Shown here: piece by piece, positions 14,934-22,653 of the stretch | Position numbering within the stretch: position 1 is the first letter of the stretch | Layout: the number at the start of each line of letters is the position of its first letter | IMG/VR virus record: IMGVR_UViG_3300025162_000116 | Coordinates: 1-34,455 of that record | Direction: 5' to 3' (one strand) | DNA from: a virus | DNA length: 34,455 nucleotides | Translations under genes and position numbers: made by a program | The notes under the pieces: model-generated | Databases searched by the model: none | Seen by the model: only the letters and a program-made list of their open reading frames with translations | Told to the model about the DNA's origin: nothing

Positions 14934-15359
14934 TTATAGTTGTAATAATTCTAACCCTTGTACTTCCAACGGTTCTCTCCTGCTAAATTCTTTGTAGTCA
15001 GCGTAATCTATGAATTCATGAAACCAAGTTATTGTGAGGTTTCTATTTCCAACAAGATTACAAACATCATGCATAGAAAATATCATGTTTTTCCTTGTCT
15101 CGAAAGTTATAGAGGCATAATGTGTTTTTTCGAACATAACGAATATGTACGCAACGAACCAATATCGCTTTTTGTCTATTTCCTTCGACACTATTTGTTC
15201 TTTCCCATTAGCATCAACAACCAGAATACGTTCATACTTCAAAGGTCTACCAGATTTTCCTTCAACCTTTTGATCTGGGGGTTTAGGGATGTATTGTGGT
15301 CTTTTCCTTGGTGCAGGTGGGTTCTTTGGATTTAACGGGTCGTCAGGTAAACGTGCCAT
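14934..15359 (-). CDS. Hypothetical protein with proline-rich N-terminus, 141 residues
   Basis: Residues 1-40 are Pro- and charge-rich (PLNPKNPPAPRKRPQYIPKP) and probably unstructured. The rest, from YERILVVD onward, looks like one alpha/beta domain with RYWFVAYIFVMFEKTHYASI and a His-rich stretch ITWFHEFIDYADYKEFSRRE. No catalytic motif is recognised. It sits in the leftward early operon, 12 bp before dut and 2 bp after a small 54-residue gene, so it is probably an early accessory protein. Function unknown. Confidence 0.65.
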   Translation of the reverse strand: MARLPDDPLNPKNPPAPRKRPQYIPKPPDQKVEGKSGRPLKYERILVVDANGKEQIVSKEIDKKRYWFVAYIFVMFEKTHYASITFETRKNMIFSMHDVCNLVGNRNLTITWFHEFIDYADYKEFSRREPLEVQGLELLQL

Positions 15360-15361
15360 AA

Positions 15362-15526
15362 TTATCCTAGTAGAACGTTTCTGACGGTGAAATTGCCTTT
15401 CCTGATGCTTTCAGAAAGATTTTCTTCTTCTATGTCTACATCGATCACAATTTTAAGTTGTTCCTGAATCTGTTCGACCGTTCTGCCCTGATTCCAAAGC
15501 TTTACTACTTCCTCGATTAAAGTCAT
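15362..15526 (-). CDS. Small hypothetical protein, 54 residues
   Basis: The ORF starts MTLIEEVVKLWNQGRTVEQI and ends GNFTVRNVLLG. The first 25 residues resemble a helix-turn-helix-like or oligomerisation helix pair (VVKLWNQGRTVEQIQEQLKI), but it is too short to call. The leader TTAACAACTAAACAAAAAT is the same early-gene leader seen at uvsX, which strongly supports translation from this ATG. It stops 2 bp before the 141-residue gene, in the same operon. Confidence 0.65.
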   Translation of the reverse strand: MTLIEEVVKLWNQGRTVEQIQEQLKIVIDVDIEEENLSESIRKGNFTVRNVLLG

Positions 15527-15545
15527 TTTTATTTTTGTTTAGTTG

Positions 15546-15884
15546 TTAATAAAGTGGGTTCAATGTTGAATCCCAAAATTCTTCTTCTTCTACATAATTA
15601 ACGATATCTCGAAGACGCTTATCGGATTCCAAGATTATATCTTTTACCATGTAAAAATATTCCTCATCATATTCTTCACCGATTTCTAAGTAAATCGGAA
15701 TTGAAGTTTTTCTAAAAAGAGATAATTTGGTGTCGTCATTACATGATATGAAGGGGAACGAAGTAAGATAACACACCTTAACTTCAAGACCATATATTTC
15801 TTCTATTTCTCCCCATGTTAATACGTCTTCAATGGTATTTATAAGATAGTTTCCTGTTCTGGTTTTCGTGTATGATATTACCAT
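15546..15884 (-). CDS. Acidic hypothetical protein, 112 residues
   Basis: The protein is markedly acidic, with EIGEEYDEEYFYMVKDIILE and YVEEEEFWDSTLNPLY at the C-terminus. A mixed alpha/beta start reads MVISYTKTRTGNYLINTIED. There is no signal peptide or known motif. Acidic small early proteins of phages are sometimes inhibitors or DNA mimics, but nothing specific supports that here. It is the first gene of the leftward operon that continues to dut; a candidate early promoter (GTTATATTAC) lies 22 bp before its ATG, divergent from the late promoter of the tail module. Confidence 0.65.
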   Translation of the reverse strand: MVISYTKTRTGNYLINTIEDVLTWGEIEEIYGLEVKVCYLTSFPFISCNDDTKLSLFRKTSIPIYLEIGEEYDEEYFYMVKDIILESDKRLRDIVNYVEEEEFWDSTLNPLY

Positions 15885-15905
15885 TTTTTACTCTTTTTAG
15901 ATATT

Positions 15906-15915
15906 GTAATATAAC
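15906..15915 (-). promoter_or_regulatory. Candidate early promoter of the leftward operon
   Basis: GTTATATTAC on the minus strand, the same word as upstream of uvsX and at nearly the same distance (~22 bp) from the ATG. Confidence 0.4.
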
Positions 15916-15945
15916 ATATAAAAGTATATTCTCCAAACGATTTTT

Positions 15946-15953
15946 TATAAATA
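15946..15953 (+). promoter_or_regulatory. T4-type late promoter of the tail module
   Basis: Perfect TATAAATA ending 17 bp before ATG 15971. An upstream in-frame reading from 15872 would start before the promoter and is rejected. Confidence 0.8.
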
Positions 15954-15970
15954 TAATAAAAACTTGTAAT

Positions 15971-16822
15971 ATGAGTTCATTTTATGCAGACACTGGGTAT
16001 AGTTTTAGTCCTACAAATTTCAGGAACAGTTTTCATAATGGTATAGGAAGACCTTCTCTGTTTGTTTTTAGAATTAAGAGATATCCTAGGATATATAACA
16101 GTCCAGATTTGAGTGTCCAAAATGTGCTTAATAATGTATTAGGTTCTAATTCTGATGCTCTTGGACTTGGGATTTCCACAAGCCAACTTTTAAATGCAGG
16201 GCAAACTCTCTACGACTCTGTGCGAAGCACTGGACTATCTGAATTACAATTTCGTGTAGATAAATTTGGTCTTCCTGATAAAAATATCGGGACATACACA
16301 ACTAAAATATACGGACCTTCTTCTGATTTTCCAAGAGAAATCGAAAATGGTTCAATGAGTATAAGCATTCTATGTGGAGGTGATTACTACGAACATGATT
16401 TTTTTACAACATGGGTAGATTCAATTCTTACCTATACAGGAACTAAGCCAAACCACACAACGATACCACAACAATTGATGACAAATGTTTTGGATGCCCT
16501 TGGCACAAAATCAAATACAGCCAAAGGTTCAACCCCTTATGATATCGCATATTATGATGATATCGTAACTGATGCAGAATTGGTGGTATATAATGAAGAT
16601 GGTGATGCTTCTTATGTTATAACTTTTGAAGATGTCTATCCTAAAGCTGTAGGTGGAATTGGCTTTGATTGGAATGCAAAAAATGAAATCAGTACCTTTA
16701 TTGTGACATTACATTATAGAATCATGACTAGTTCAAAGGTGAACGCTTCGCTAAAAACTGGAAGTGTTTTGGGTGGTGCTCTGAACATAGCTACTCAACT
16801 TAATCCAAACTTTAGGTTATAA
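15971..16822 (+). CDS. Tail tube protein, T4 gp19-like
   Basis: The 283-residue protein fits the gp19 tail-tube family. It has an early FVFRIKRYPRI strand and a middle stretch FPREIENGSMSISILCGGDY followed by a helix HDFFTTWVDSI. The C-terminal signature is SYVITFEDVYPKAVGGIGFD, then NEISTFIVTLHYRIM. It is longer than T4 gp19 (163), having an extra N-terminal segment of ~60 residues. The baseplate tube-initiator proteins gp48 and gp54 share this fold, so initiator is the main alternative. It comes directly before the chaperone and tape-measure genes, the usual place of the tube gene. A perfect late promoter precedes it. The start at 15971 is fixed by that promoter. Confidence 0.82.
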   Translation: MSSFYADTGYSFSPTNFRNSFHNGIGRPSLFVFRIKRYPRIYNSPDLSVQNVLNNVLGSNSDALGLGISTSQLLNAGQTLYDSVRSTGLSELQFRVDKFGLPDKNIGTYTTKIYGPSSDFPREIENGSMSISILCGGDYYEHDFFTTWVDSILTYTGTKPNHTTIPQQLMTNVLDALGTKSNTAKGSTPYDIAYYDDIVTDAELVVYNEDGDASYVITFEDVYPKAVGGIGFDWNAKNEISTFIVTLHYRIMTSSKVNASLKTGSVLGGALNIATQLNPNFRL

Positions 16823-16825
16823 ATA
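16818..16825 (+). promoter_or_regulatory. T4-type late promoter of the chaperone gene
   Basis: Perfect TATAAATA overlapping the stop codon of the tube gene, 26 bp before ATG 16852. Confidence 0.75.
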
Positions 16826-16851
16826 TACATAACCAACACCAAAATATAATT

Positions 16852-17553
16852 ATGGCATTACCATCGATAAAATTACCAACGTTTCTAGTTGATTTGATTT
16901 CAACTGGAAAAACTCATAAATATCGCCCATACACAGCGAAAGATCAAGAAATACTTCTTATAGCAATGGAAGGAGGAAATAAAGCAGAAATTATCAATGC
17001 AACCGAAGAACTCCTAGACACTTGTGTTGAAGGAATTGATGCACATAGTCTTCCAATTTTCGATTTCGAATATCTTTTCCTTAAACTCAGAATCGTTAGC
17101 AGTGGTGAAATTATTAAATTATCTGTCCCGCATCTCAATGAAGAGAATCTTGCTACTTGTGACCATAAAGAAGATATTGAATTGAATCTAAATGATATAA
17201 AATTCAAACAATTTCCTGAACACAAGAAAACAATTGACATTACGGAAGAAGTTGGTGTTACTATGAAATATCCAACAATTATCAGTGCTACAGTATCTTC
17301 AACCAGAGAACTTCTTATTTCTTGTATTGATTCAATTTATGATAAAGATGCAGTCTATCCTGCTAAAGAATCTTCAAAAGAAGAATTGGAAGCATGGGTT
17401 GGTAGCCTAGAGAATAAACATATTATAAAAATAAAGGAATTCTTCGATACTATGCCACAGGTTTATCTTGAAGTTACTTATACTTGTTCGAAGTGTGGGA
17501 AAACGGAAACAAGAATCGTGGAGGGATTCGAAAGTTTTTTTACATCTGTATAG
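16852..17553 (+). CDS. 26: gp26-like baseplate/tail assembly protein, frame-0 product
   Basis: This 233-residue protein matches the T4_baseplate (gp26) family. It begins with a basic Y-R-P-Y-T segment, KYRPYTAKDQEILLIAMEGG, then LDTCVEGID, LPIFDFEYLFLKLR and a late CxxC pair in YTCSKCGKTETRIVEGFESF. T4 gp26 (208 residues) is a baseplate-hub assembly factor. Here the gene lies between tube and tape measure, where many phages carry the tail assembly chaperone. Its last codons run over seven T residues (17535-17541). In the -1 frame a conserved-looking extension follows at once, so a longer frameshift product is likely. It has its own late promoter. Confidence 0.85.
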   Translation: MALPSIKLPTFLVDLISTGKTHKYRPYTAKDQEILLIAMEGGNKAEIINATEELLDTCVEGIDAHSLPIFDFEYLFLKLRIVSSGEIIKLSVPHLNEENLATCDHKEDIELNLNDIKFKQFPEHKKTIDITEEVGVTMKYPTIISATVSSTRELLISCIDSIYDKDAVYPAKESSKEELEAWVGSLENKHIIKIKEFFDTMPQVYLEVTYTCSKCGKTETRIVEGFESFFTSV

Positions 17554-17561
17554 GGGATACA
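17535..17561 (+). promoter_or_regulatory. Candidate programmed -1 ribosomal frameshift site
   Basis: The heptamer T TTT TTT (17535-17541) is in the frame needed for tandem -1 slippage: AGT TTT TTT ACA becomes TTT TTT TAC. Five bases later TGTAT (17547-17551) and ATACA (17557-17561) can form a small stem around AGGGG that holds the frame-0 stop. A slippery heptamer with a 5-nt spacer and a stem is the classic layout; the stem is short, so its strength is uncertain. Confidence 0.65.
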
Positions 17562-17702
17562 AACTTAGGTGAGTACTATAAAATCAATTTTATGTTGAAA
17601 CAGGAATATGGATGGGATTTGACATATCTAGAAAATCTCATGCCTTGGCAAAGGGACATGACCGTAGACAATATCATAGAATGGAAGGAACAAAAAACAT
17701 AA
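17541..17702 (+). CDS. -1 frame extension of the gp26-like chaperone
   Basis: After the T-run the -1 frame reads YICIGDTNLGEYYKINFMLK, then EYGWDLTYLENLMPWQRDMT, about 53 codons. The pattern YYKxNFxLxQxxxxxLxxLExMxPWxRD recurs at the end of tail assembly chaperone regions of myophages. It begins upstream of the only ATG (17592), so independent initiation would remove the YYKINF part. A fusion made by frameshifting explains both the pattern and the lack of a start. It ends 4 bp before the tape-measure gene. Initiation at 17592 giving a 36-residue protein is the alternative. Confidence 0.65.
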   Translation, partial: YICIGDTNLGEYYKINFMLKQEYGWDLTYLENLMPWQRDMTVDNIIEWKEQKT

Positions 17703-17706
17703 ATAA

Positions 17707-19281
17707 ATGCTAAAAAAATTACCTCTTCTCAGTGCAAATGCTGAAGTTGGTGAAGAATCGAAAGAGTCTTCAAAATTTTCTAAAATAGGGGGAGATTCTA
17801 CCCAAGAAACTTCGGTTGTTTCCGAAAGAATATCTACGTTAGAAAATAAGTTTGATACCAAATTCAAAACTCTTAATGCTTCCTTAAGAAAGATTCAGGA
17901 TGGGATATTCACAAAGATTGATAATTCTGCTGAAGGTAATTTAAAAAGCACTAAATCCTACATCGATAAGAAACTTATATCAACCGCATTAACAGAAACA
18001 GGTTCAAAATCTAATAACAAACTCTTTTCTGAACTTACTGATACCTTGAATACTCTTACAGGAAAGTTAGATACTTTAGCTATCGCTGGTGCAGAAGGAG
18101 AGAATAAATCAGATGTTTTTGATTTAGGGAAAAGTCTTCCTGACGAACTTGAAAGACTAAACAAGAATATCGATAGCTTGAATAAACTGTTTAAAGACGA
18201 TTCTGAAAAGGAAAAGGATGCAAAGAATAATCCTATTCTTGGATTTCTTGGTGGGATTTTTGGTGAAGCGGGATCTTTTGCAAAACTTCTTGGTGCAGGA
18301 GGAGCAATAGCATTAGCCATTACAGGTGGTTTATTAATTAAAAAATTTTTAAACAGCGATTCTTGGCTTAAGATTAGAAATAGTGAAGCATTCAAGCCAA
18401 TTATAGATAGGTTAGTGGCGATTTCTAAAAAGTTAGGTGTGTCAATTCTAGAAACTGCTGGAGAGGCTGGAGTAAACATTAAAGAAAGAATACAAAAGGT
18501 AGCTCCTTTGATTAGTGCTCCAGTGCTAGCGAGTGTTGGTGTTGGTCTACTTCATGGAGGTGGGGTTTTATCCGCCACTGGTGTTGGTGCTGGTGTTGGT
18601 GTACCAGCGATGCTTGCTGGCGGAGCAATGATAGGTGGGTCTTTATTATTCTCCCATGTAGCGGGTGTTGGTGCTGAGAATAGGAACGGTGGAGGTTCGG
18701 GTAGTTATTATAGAGGAATGGCTAGCGAATGGACCGGAAATTTTTTAGATTTTAATGATATTCATAATAGAGGTGGGTTTACAAATGCGGTTGGACGACA
18801 GGTAAATATTATACAGGGAATGTGGAATACGGAGAGTAATCCAGATCCAGCTACCGTTAAAGTGAATAGTGAAATCGCAGCAGCATTAAAAGAATATAAG
18901 AAAAAACCAGGTGTACCTCAGAACCAGGTAGATTTTTCAGATCAGCAAAAAGAAGAATGGCGCATTATTGTAGAGAAAATAATGCAACATCGAACAAAGG
19001 CAGCAACACCAAAAATAGAGGCAACAACAAACCCGACACCAAATTCTAAGAGATTAGAACCAGCCAAACCAGCAGCACAAGCACCAGCACCACCCCAAGC
19101 AACTAATAGTGAAAATGGTGCACAAGCACAATCAACTAATGGCCAAATTACCAACGTTACTAATATCAATAATAGTAAAACAATAGTAGACTATCTACCT
19201 CCTGGTGTTGATGGTGATAGATATTCTTGGCATTATGATGGCATCTATAGTAGGAAATATAACAACGGTTCATATTCTTAA
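17707..19281 (+). CDS. Putative tail tape measure protein, 524 residues
   Basis: Residues 1-180 are polar and probably coiled coil (SERISTLENKFDTKFKTLNA and following). Then come two Gly/Ala-rich hydrophobic regions, about 185-215 (FAKLLGAGGAIALAITGGLL) and 270-320 (VLASVGVGLLHGGGV and AMLAGGAMIGGSLLFSH), and a Pro/Ala/Gln-rich linker (PAKPAAQAPAPPQA) before a YSWHYDG tail. Coiled coil plus hydrophobic helices right after the chaperone is the tape-measure position and layout. It is close in size to T4 gp29 (590). It sets tail length and may cross the membrane at infection. A structural internal tail protein of another kind cannot be excluded. Confidence 0.65.
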   Translation: MLKKLPLLSANAEVGEESKESSKFSKIGGDSTQETSVVSERISTLENKFDTKFKTLNASLRKIQDGIFTKIDNSAEGNLKSTKSYIDKKLISTALTETGSKSNNKLFSELTDTLNTLTGKLDTLAIAGAEGENKSDVFDLGKSLPDELERLNKNIDSLNKLFKDDSEKEKDAKNNPILGFLGGIFGEAGSFAKLLGAGGAIALAITGGLLIKKFLNSDSWLKIRNSEAFKPIIDRLVAISKKLGVSILETAGEAGVNIKERIQKVAPLISAPVLASVGVGLLHGGGVLSATGVGAGVGVPAMLAGGAMIGGSLLFSHVAGVGAENRNGGGSGSYYRGMASEWTGNFLDFNDIHNRGGFTNAVGRQVNIIQGMWNTESNPDPATVKVNSEIAAALKEYKKKPGVPQNQVDFSDQQKEEWRIIVEKIMQHRTKAATPKIEATTNPTPNSKRLEPAKPAAQAPAPPQATNSENGAQAQSTNGQITNVTNINNSKTIVDYLPPGVDGDRYSWHYDGIYSRKYNNGSYS

Positions 19282-19286
19282 AGATT

Positions 19287-20900
19287 ATGGTTACTACCAA
19301 TGTTGATGATAATAATCTTCTACCACCAACAACAATCATTTCCTCAAATGATAACGAGGATTCTAGTAAATTTGAAGCACTAGAATCCTCTTTAAGTAAA
19401 CTAAAGAAAATCCCACTTCTCAAAAAAGACAACGAATTATTCTCAAAACTTCCTAAACTATTTAGAATAGGTTCTAAAAGAACATTAGCAGACAGGATAG
19501 ATGAGACTAATCTATTAGCAGAGAAAGATGTAAAGAAAAAGAGACTATCTGAAAAATCTTCATCTAGTTTCTTGGATTTATTAATGAATCCTATAACTCT
19601 TGTTATAGGAGGGTTTGCTGCACTATGGACAGGTGGATGGATTATAAAGAGTGTATTTGGTGATGAAGACTGGAAAGCGTTTAATGATGTTTTAGATGAA
19701 GTTTTGGGAGGAGGAGAAACTGGATATGAAAGTTTGGGAGCAGGTGCAACAACAACAGAGGAATTTGCTAAAACCATTACACAATATGAATCAAAACAAA
19801 AGGGCTATAATGCTTCTTATAACAATTGGGCTGGTAATGAAGATTTAACTAAAAAGTCTGTAGAAGAGGTATTAGCAATGCAGACAGAAGCTAAAAGATC
19901 AAATCCGAAAACCATTACAAAAGATGGAAGAAGAAGTTCTGCTATAGGATTATATCAAGTCACTGGAGATACTTTAGAAGGTTTAGTAAAGTCTGGTAAA
20001 ATTAATAAAAGTGCTAAGTTTGATAAAGTAACACAAGATAAGATAGGATGGGAAGTTTTGTTGTTGGCTGGTTTCCTTCGATATGTTAAAGACCAAAGTT
20101 ATGAAGATGAGTTTATAAGAAGATTAATAGGTAAGTGGGAAGGTCTAAAGAACATGTCAAAAAATCAAATTATAGCTTTTGTCAGAAGCATAAAAAACAA
20201 ATATATTGGAGAAAAATTTCCCCAAGGAAAAAAAGAAACACCAGATGTTTCTAAGGCTAATGTTGATGAATTATTCATATTCACGAAAGATACAGGAGAT
20301 AGAAGTCATTTTGATAGATTAGAGTCATCATTTAAAGCTAAAATTATACAATTAGCTTCTAGTTATAAGAAAGAGACTGGGGAGAAGCTAGTAATTAATA
20401 GTGCATTTAGATCAGCGGAAGAGCAAAAAGCCAAATCTCGTTCTATGACTGGAGAGCATATGGTTGGAAAGGCGGTTGATGTTCCTATTCACTTTAGGGC
20501 CACTCTTCTAAAATATACGAAAGAGCTTGGGCTTGACCCTCAAATTCATTATAATCCATTACATTGTCATATACAATCATTAGGTGTTAATACAAATCCT
20601 AAGCCTATAGTCAAGAAAGAGGTTAAAATGGAAACTCCGAAGCCTATATCTAAGGAATCACTTAATACAAAGAATAAGCAAGCTACGATAAATAATCTAG
20701 CCAACGATAAAAACATAGTATACAATCAAAATCTTATTCCAACGGGAAATGGTTTAGAGTTATACAAATCTGAAGAAGCACTAATGCCTCCTTCTGGTGT
20801 TGCTGTGGCTCCTGCATCATCTAATATGAATGAATTGAGAATAGTGAATATCGATAATACTGTTACTATTTACCCAAAACAAAAAGGAACCTATTCCTAG
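19287..20900 (+). CDS. Tail-associated cell-wall hydrolase: lysozyme-like plus M15 peptidase domains
   Basis: In this 537-residue protein residues 1-90 are charged. A hydrophobic segment lies at 95-123 (LLMNPITLVIGGFAALWTGG). Residues ~160-305 resemble a transglycosylase/lysozyme fold: ITQYESKQKGYNASYN with candidate catalytic Glu168, then SSAIGLYQVTGDTL. Residues ~335-430 look like a VanY/M15 D,D-peptidase: INSAFRS, the metal-site signature GEHMVGKAVDV (His391, Asp398) and HCHI with His428. Together they would cut the glycan and peptide parts of murein as the tail tube enters. It follows the tape measure by 5 bp in the late tail operon and ends inside a terminator hairpin. This is a tail lysin, not the T4 gp5 architecture. 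Confidence 0.78.
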   Translation: MVTTNVDDNNLLPPTTIISSNDNEDSSKFEALESSLSKLKKIPLLKKDNELFSKLPKLFRIGSKRTLADRIDETNLLAEKDVKKKRLSEKSSSSFLDLLMNPITLVIGGFAALWTGGWIIKSVFGDEDWKAFNDVLDEVLGGGETGYESLGAGATTTEEFAKTITQYESKQKGYNASYNNWAGNEDLTKKSVEEVLAMQTEAKRSNPKTITKDGRRSSAIGLYQVTGDTLEGLVKSGKINKSAKFDKVTQDKIGWEVLLLAGFLRYVKDQSYEDEFIRRLIGKWEGLKNMSKNQIIAFVRSIKNKYIGEKFPQGKKETPDVSKANVDELFIFTKDTGDRSHFDRLESSFKAKIIQLASSYKKETGEKLVINSAFRSAEEQKAKSRSMTGEHMVGKAVDVPIHFRATLLKYTKELGLDPQIHYNPLHCHIQSLGVNTNPKPIVKKEVKMETPKPISKESLNTKNKQATINNLANDKNIVYNQNLIPTGNGLELYKSEEALMPPSGVAVAPASSNMNELRIVNIDNTVTIYPKQKGTYS

Positions 20901-20909
20901 GTTCCTTTT
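20882..20909 (+). terminator. Terminator of the tail operon
   Basis: AAAAGGAACC and GGTTCCTTTT form a 10-bp stem around TATTCCTA, overlapping the last codons of the lysin gene. The stem is nearly the same as that at 22021. Confidence 0.8.
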
Positions 20910-21086
20910 AGATGTCGTCTTTATGACGTATTCTTTTAGCGGTATTATTAATAAAGAAACAGCAGGAACAACTTGTTGCATCCACAAACAATACAACGGA
21001 ATCGTCAAGAATCATAAATAATAAAACTATCAGAATACCAATTTCAAGCTTTATATAATGTATAAAAAAGGAGCCATTTATCTTTT

Positions 21087-21094
21087 TATAAATA
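21087..21094 (+). promoter_or_regulatory. T4-type late promoter for HEG3
   Basis: Perfect TATAAATA six bases before the structured leader, so transcription would start almost at the first paired base. The 20910-21086 stretch upstream holds no convincing gene. Confidence 0.75.
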
Positions 21095-21100
21095 TAATAA

Positions 21101-21132
21101 AACCGTCCACGATGCTCTAACATCCGACGGTT
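21101..21132 (+). ncRNA. Structured leader RNA of HEG3
   Basis: AACCGTC/GACGGTT outer stem, CAC and C internal loop, inner stem GATG/CATC, loop CTCTAA, then CTATCTAATAAC. It ends 32 nt before the ATG. Both stems differ from those of HEG2 yet pair fully. Confidence 0.65.
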
Positions 21133-21164
21133 CTATCTAATAACCACATAATAACATAATCATC

Positions 21165-22022
21165 ATGTTAGACAGCAATTCTACTTCTATTTATATTCAC
21201 CAAGAAATCGAATTTCAAGTTCAGAATATTATTTCAGATTTTACTGAACAATTTAAACCTACCTATCTCTACGTCAAAAAATATTCCAAAACAGGGTTTA
21301 TGTATTTTGGTAAAACTACACAAACTGACCCGATTAAATATCTTGGTTCGGGAACACATTGGAAAAATCATTATAAAAAACATGGAAAAGATTTTATACA
21401 AAACGTATTTTTGAAATACTTTATCAATTTAGAAGAATGTGTTAGATTTGCTATTACATTTTCGGTTGAAAATAATATAGTAGAGTCTCCACATTGGGCA
21501 AATAAAATTGTAGAAGATGGTATAGGAATATTAGGAGGAGGTATGGAAGGAAAACACCATACAGAACAAGGAAAAATAAATATAGGAACTTCTCAACTTG
21601 GTAAGTTGAATCATATGTATGGAAAAATAAAAGATAAACATCATTTATATGGTTCAGGAAATATTATCGAACAATATTCATTAGAACATATATTTATCAG
21701 AGAAGGTTATAGTGTCGATTTTAAGGAATTTGGGTTTGAAATAAGAAATATAGCAAATTGTTGCAGAATGAAACGACCAACTTGTGGTGGTTATATCTTT
21801 AAATATAAAGGAGATTTAGAATTTATTTGGCCTAATCTTCTTCGAACTGGTAAAATAAGTAAAATTCGGGGTCAAATTATACAACAATATTCAACCACCA
21901 ACGAATTAATAGATGAAGGACTTAGTACACATTTTAAAGATTTGGGATATGCTACTAACACAATATATGAAGCTATAAAGACAGGTCGGATAAGAAATAA
22001 CAGTATTTGGAAATATAAATAA
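21165..22022 (+). CDS. Free-standing GIY-YIG homing endonuclease, Seg-like (HEG3)
   Basis: A 285-residue protein with an N-terminal GIY-YIG-like domain: YLYVKKYSKTGFMYFGKTTQ, then YLGSGTHWKNHYKKHGKDF, a pattern seen in SegA-type enzymes. NUMOD3-like short motifs GGGMEGKHHTEQGK and KLNHMYGKIKDKHH follow. Two NUMOD1-like DNA-binding repeats come next, IIEQYSLEHIFIREGYS...GGYIFKYKG and IIQQYSTTNELIDEGLS...NSIWKYK. It is unrelated in its main domains to HEG1 and HEG2 but shares promoter, leader RNA and the N-terminus MLDSNSTSIY with HEG2. It lies between the tail operon and gene 32, with a terminator on each side. It probably spreads by cutting this locus in related phages. Confidence 0.87.
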   Translation: MLDSNSTSIYIHQEIEFQVQNIISDFTEQFKPTYLYVKKYSKTGFMYFGKTTQTDPIKYLGSGTHWKNHYKKHGKDFIQNVFLKYFINLEECVRFAITFSVENNIVESPHWANKIVEDGIGILGGGMEGKHHTEQGKINIGTSQLGKLNHMYGKIKDKHHLYGSGNIIEQYSLEHIFIREGYSVDFKEFGFEIRNIANCCRMKRPTCGGYIFKYKGDLEFIWPNLLRTGKISKIRGQIIQQYSTTNELIDEGLSTHFKDLGYATNTIYEAIKTGRIRNNSIWKYK

Positions 22023-22048
22023 AAGGAACCTATGAATAGGTTCCTTTT
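22021..22048. terminator. Bidirectional terminator between HEG3 and gene 32
   Basis: A perfect 12-bp stem AAAAGGAACCTA/TAGGTTCCTTTT with a TGAA loop is flanked by A and T tracts, so it can serve the rightward HEG3 and the leftward gene 32. It shares its stem sequence with the terminator at 20882. Confidence 0.85.
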
Positions 22049-22064
22049 ATTTAATTGACTTACA

Positions 22065-22653
22065 CTAAAATGGTAAATCTAGGTCGTCAAGATTGAGATT
22101 TACTTCTACTTCTTTCTTCTTTTTAGAAGGTGCTGAAGGAGTATAATCTTCCTCAGACTCTTCCTCCTCTAGTTCCGTTTCATAACTAACAGTAGTAGTA
22201 CCATTAACTCTGTCGTAAATCTCAGTGAGTTCTTTAAAACTCTTGAAACTTTCTGGAGCTATGAGTGCATCGAGACTATATGTAGAAGCCAAAATTTCAT
22301 CTACTTTTGCATCATCATCAGATATAGCCGAAGGCGATTCAAACTTCGAACTATCATAATTCCTCTGACCACTTACACTCTTTGCAAGTAGGATAAAGTT
22401 TCTACCATTATCAGGATCGAAAGGATTTGATGGTTTCTCTCTTACTGAAATTGGCTGAATTGCTTCAAAAATCTTTGCAAAAATCTTAGGGCCATACTCG
22501 AATAGGAAAACTTTCCCATTATTATCTGGATTAGATGGATCATCAACTACAAGAACATTCGAGTAATACTTATGATTCCTCTTTGTCCTCTCAGTTTTTT
22601 TCCTAGCAACTTCTTCTACATTGTTCTTCCAGATATGCCTGTTTGCATCACAA
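22065..22653 (-). CDS. 32: Single-stranded DNA-binding protein gp32, 3' exon
   Basis: This is the second exon of gene 32. It begins inside a Val codon and continues CDANRHIWKNNVEEVARKK, YYSNVLVVDDPSNPDNNGKV, LLAKSVSGQRNYDSSKFE and FKSFKELTEIYDRVNG, all matching T4 gp32 in order. It ends with the acidic tail EEEESEEDY...LNLDDLDLPF that binds partner proteins such as gp59. Joined to the first exon (278 + 589 nt = 289 codons) it gives 288 residues against T4's 301. The in-frame ATG at 22700 lies in intron sequence and is not a true start. The gene product coats single-stranded DNA in replication, recombination and repair. Confidence 0.9.

Noticed and set aside
15872-15970. N-terminal extension of the tube protein from 15872
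   Set aside because: The late promoter lies inside this stretch, and the extension is on the antisense side of the divergent gene's start.
20923-21021. Plus-strand 32-codon ORF between the terminator and the HEG3 promoter
   Set aside because: No promoter or leader is seen and it follows a terminator; nothing in the sequence supports coding beyond an open frame.
20908-21123. Minus-strand ORF of 71 codons with a hydrophobic stretch, possible small membrane protein
   Set aside because: It overlaps the HEG3 leader RNA and late promoter and the tail terminator. No plausible leader is seen, and internal starts give only ~35 residues.
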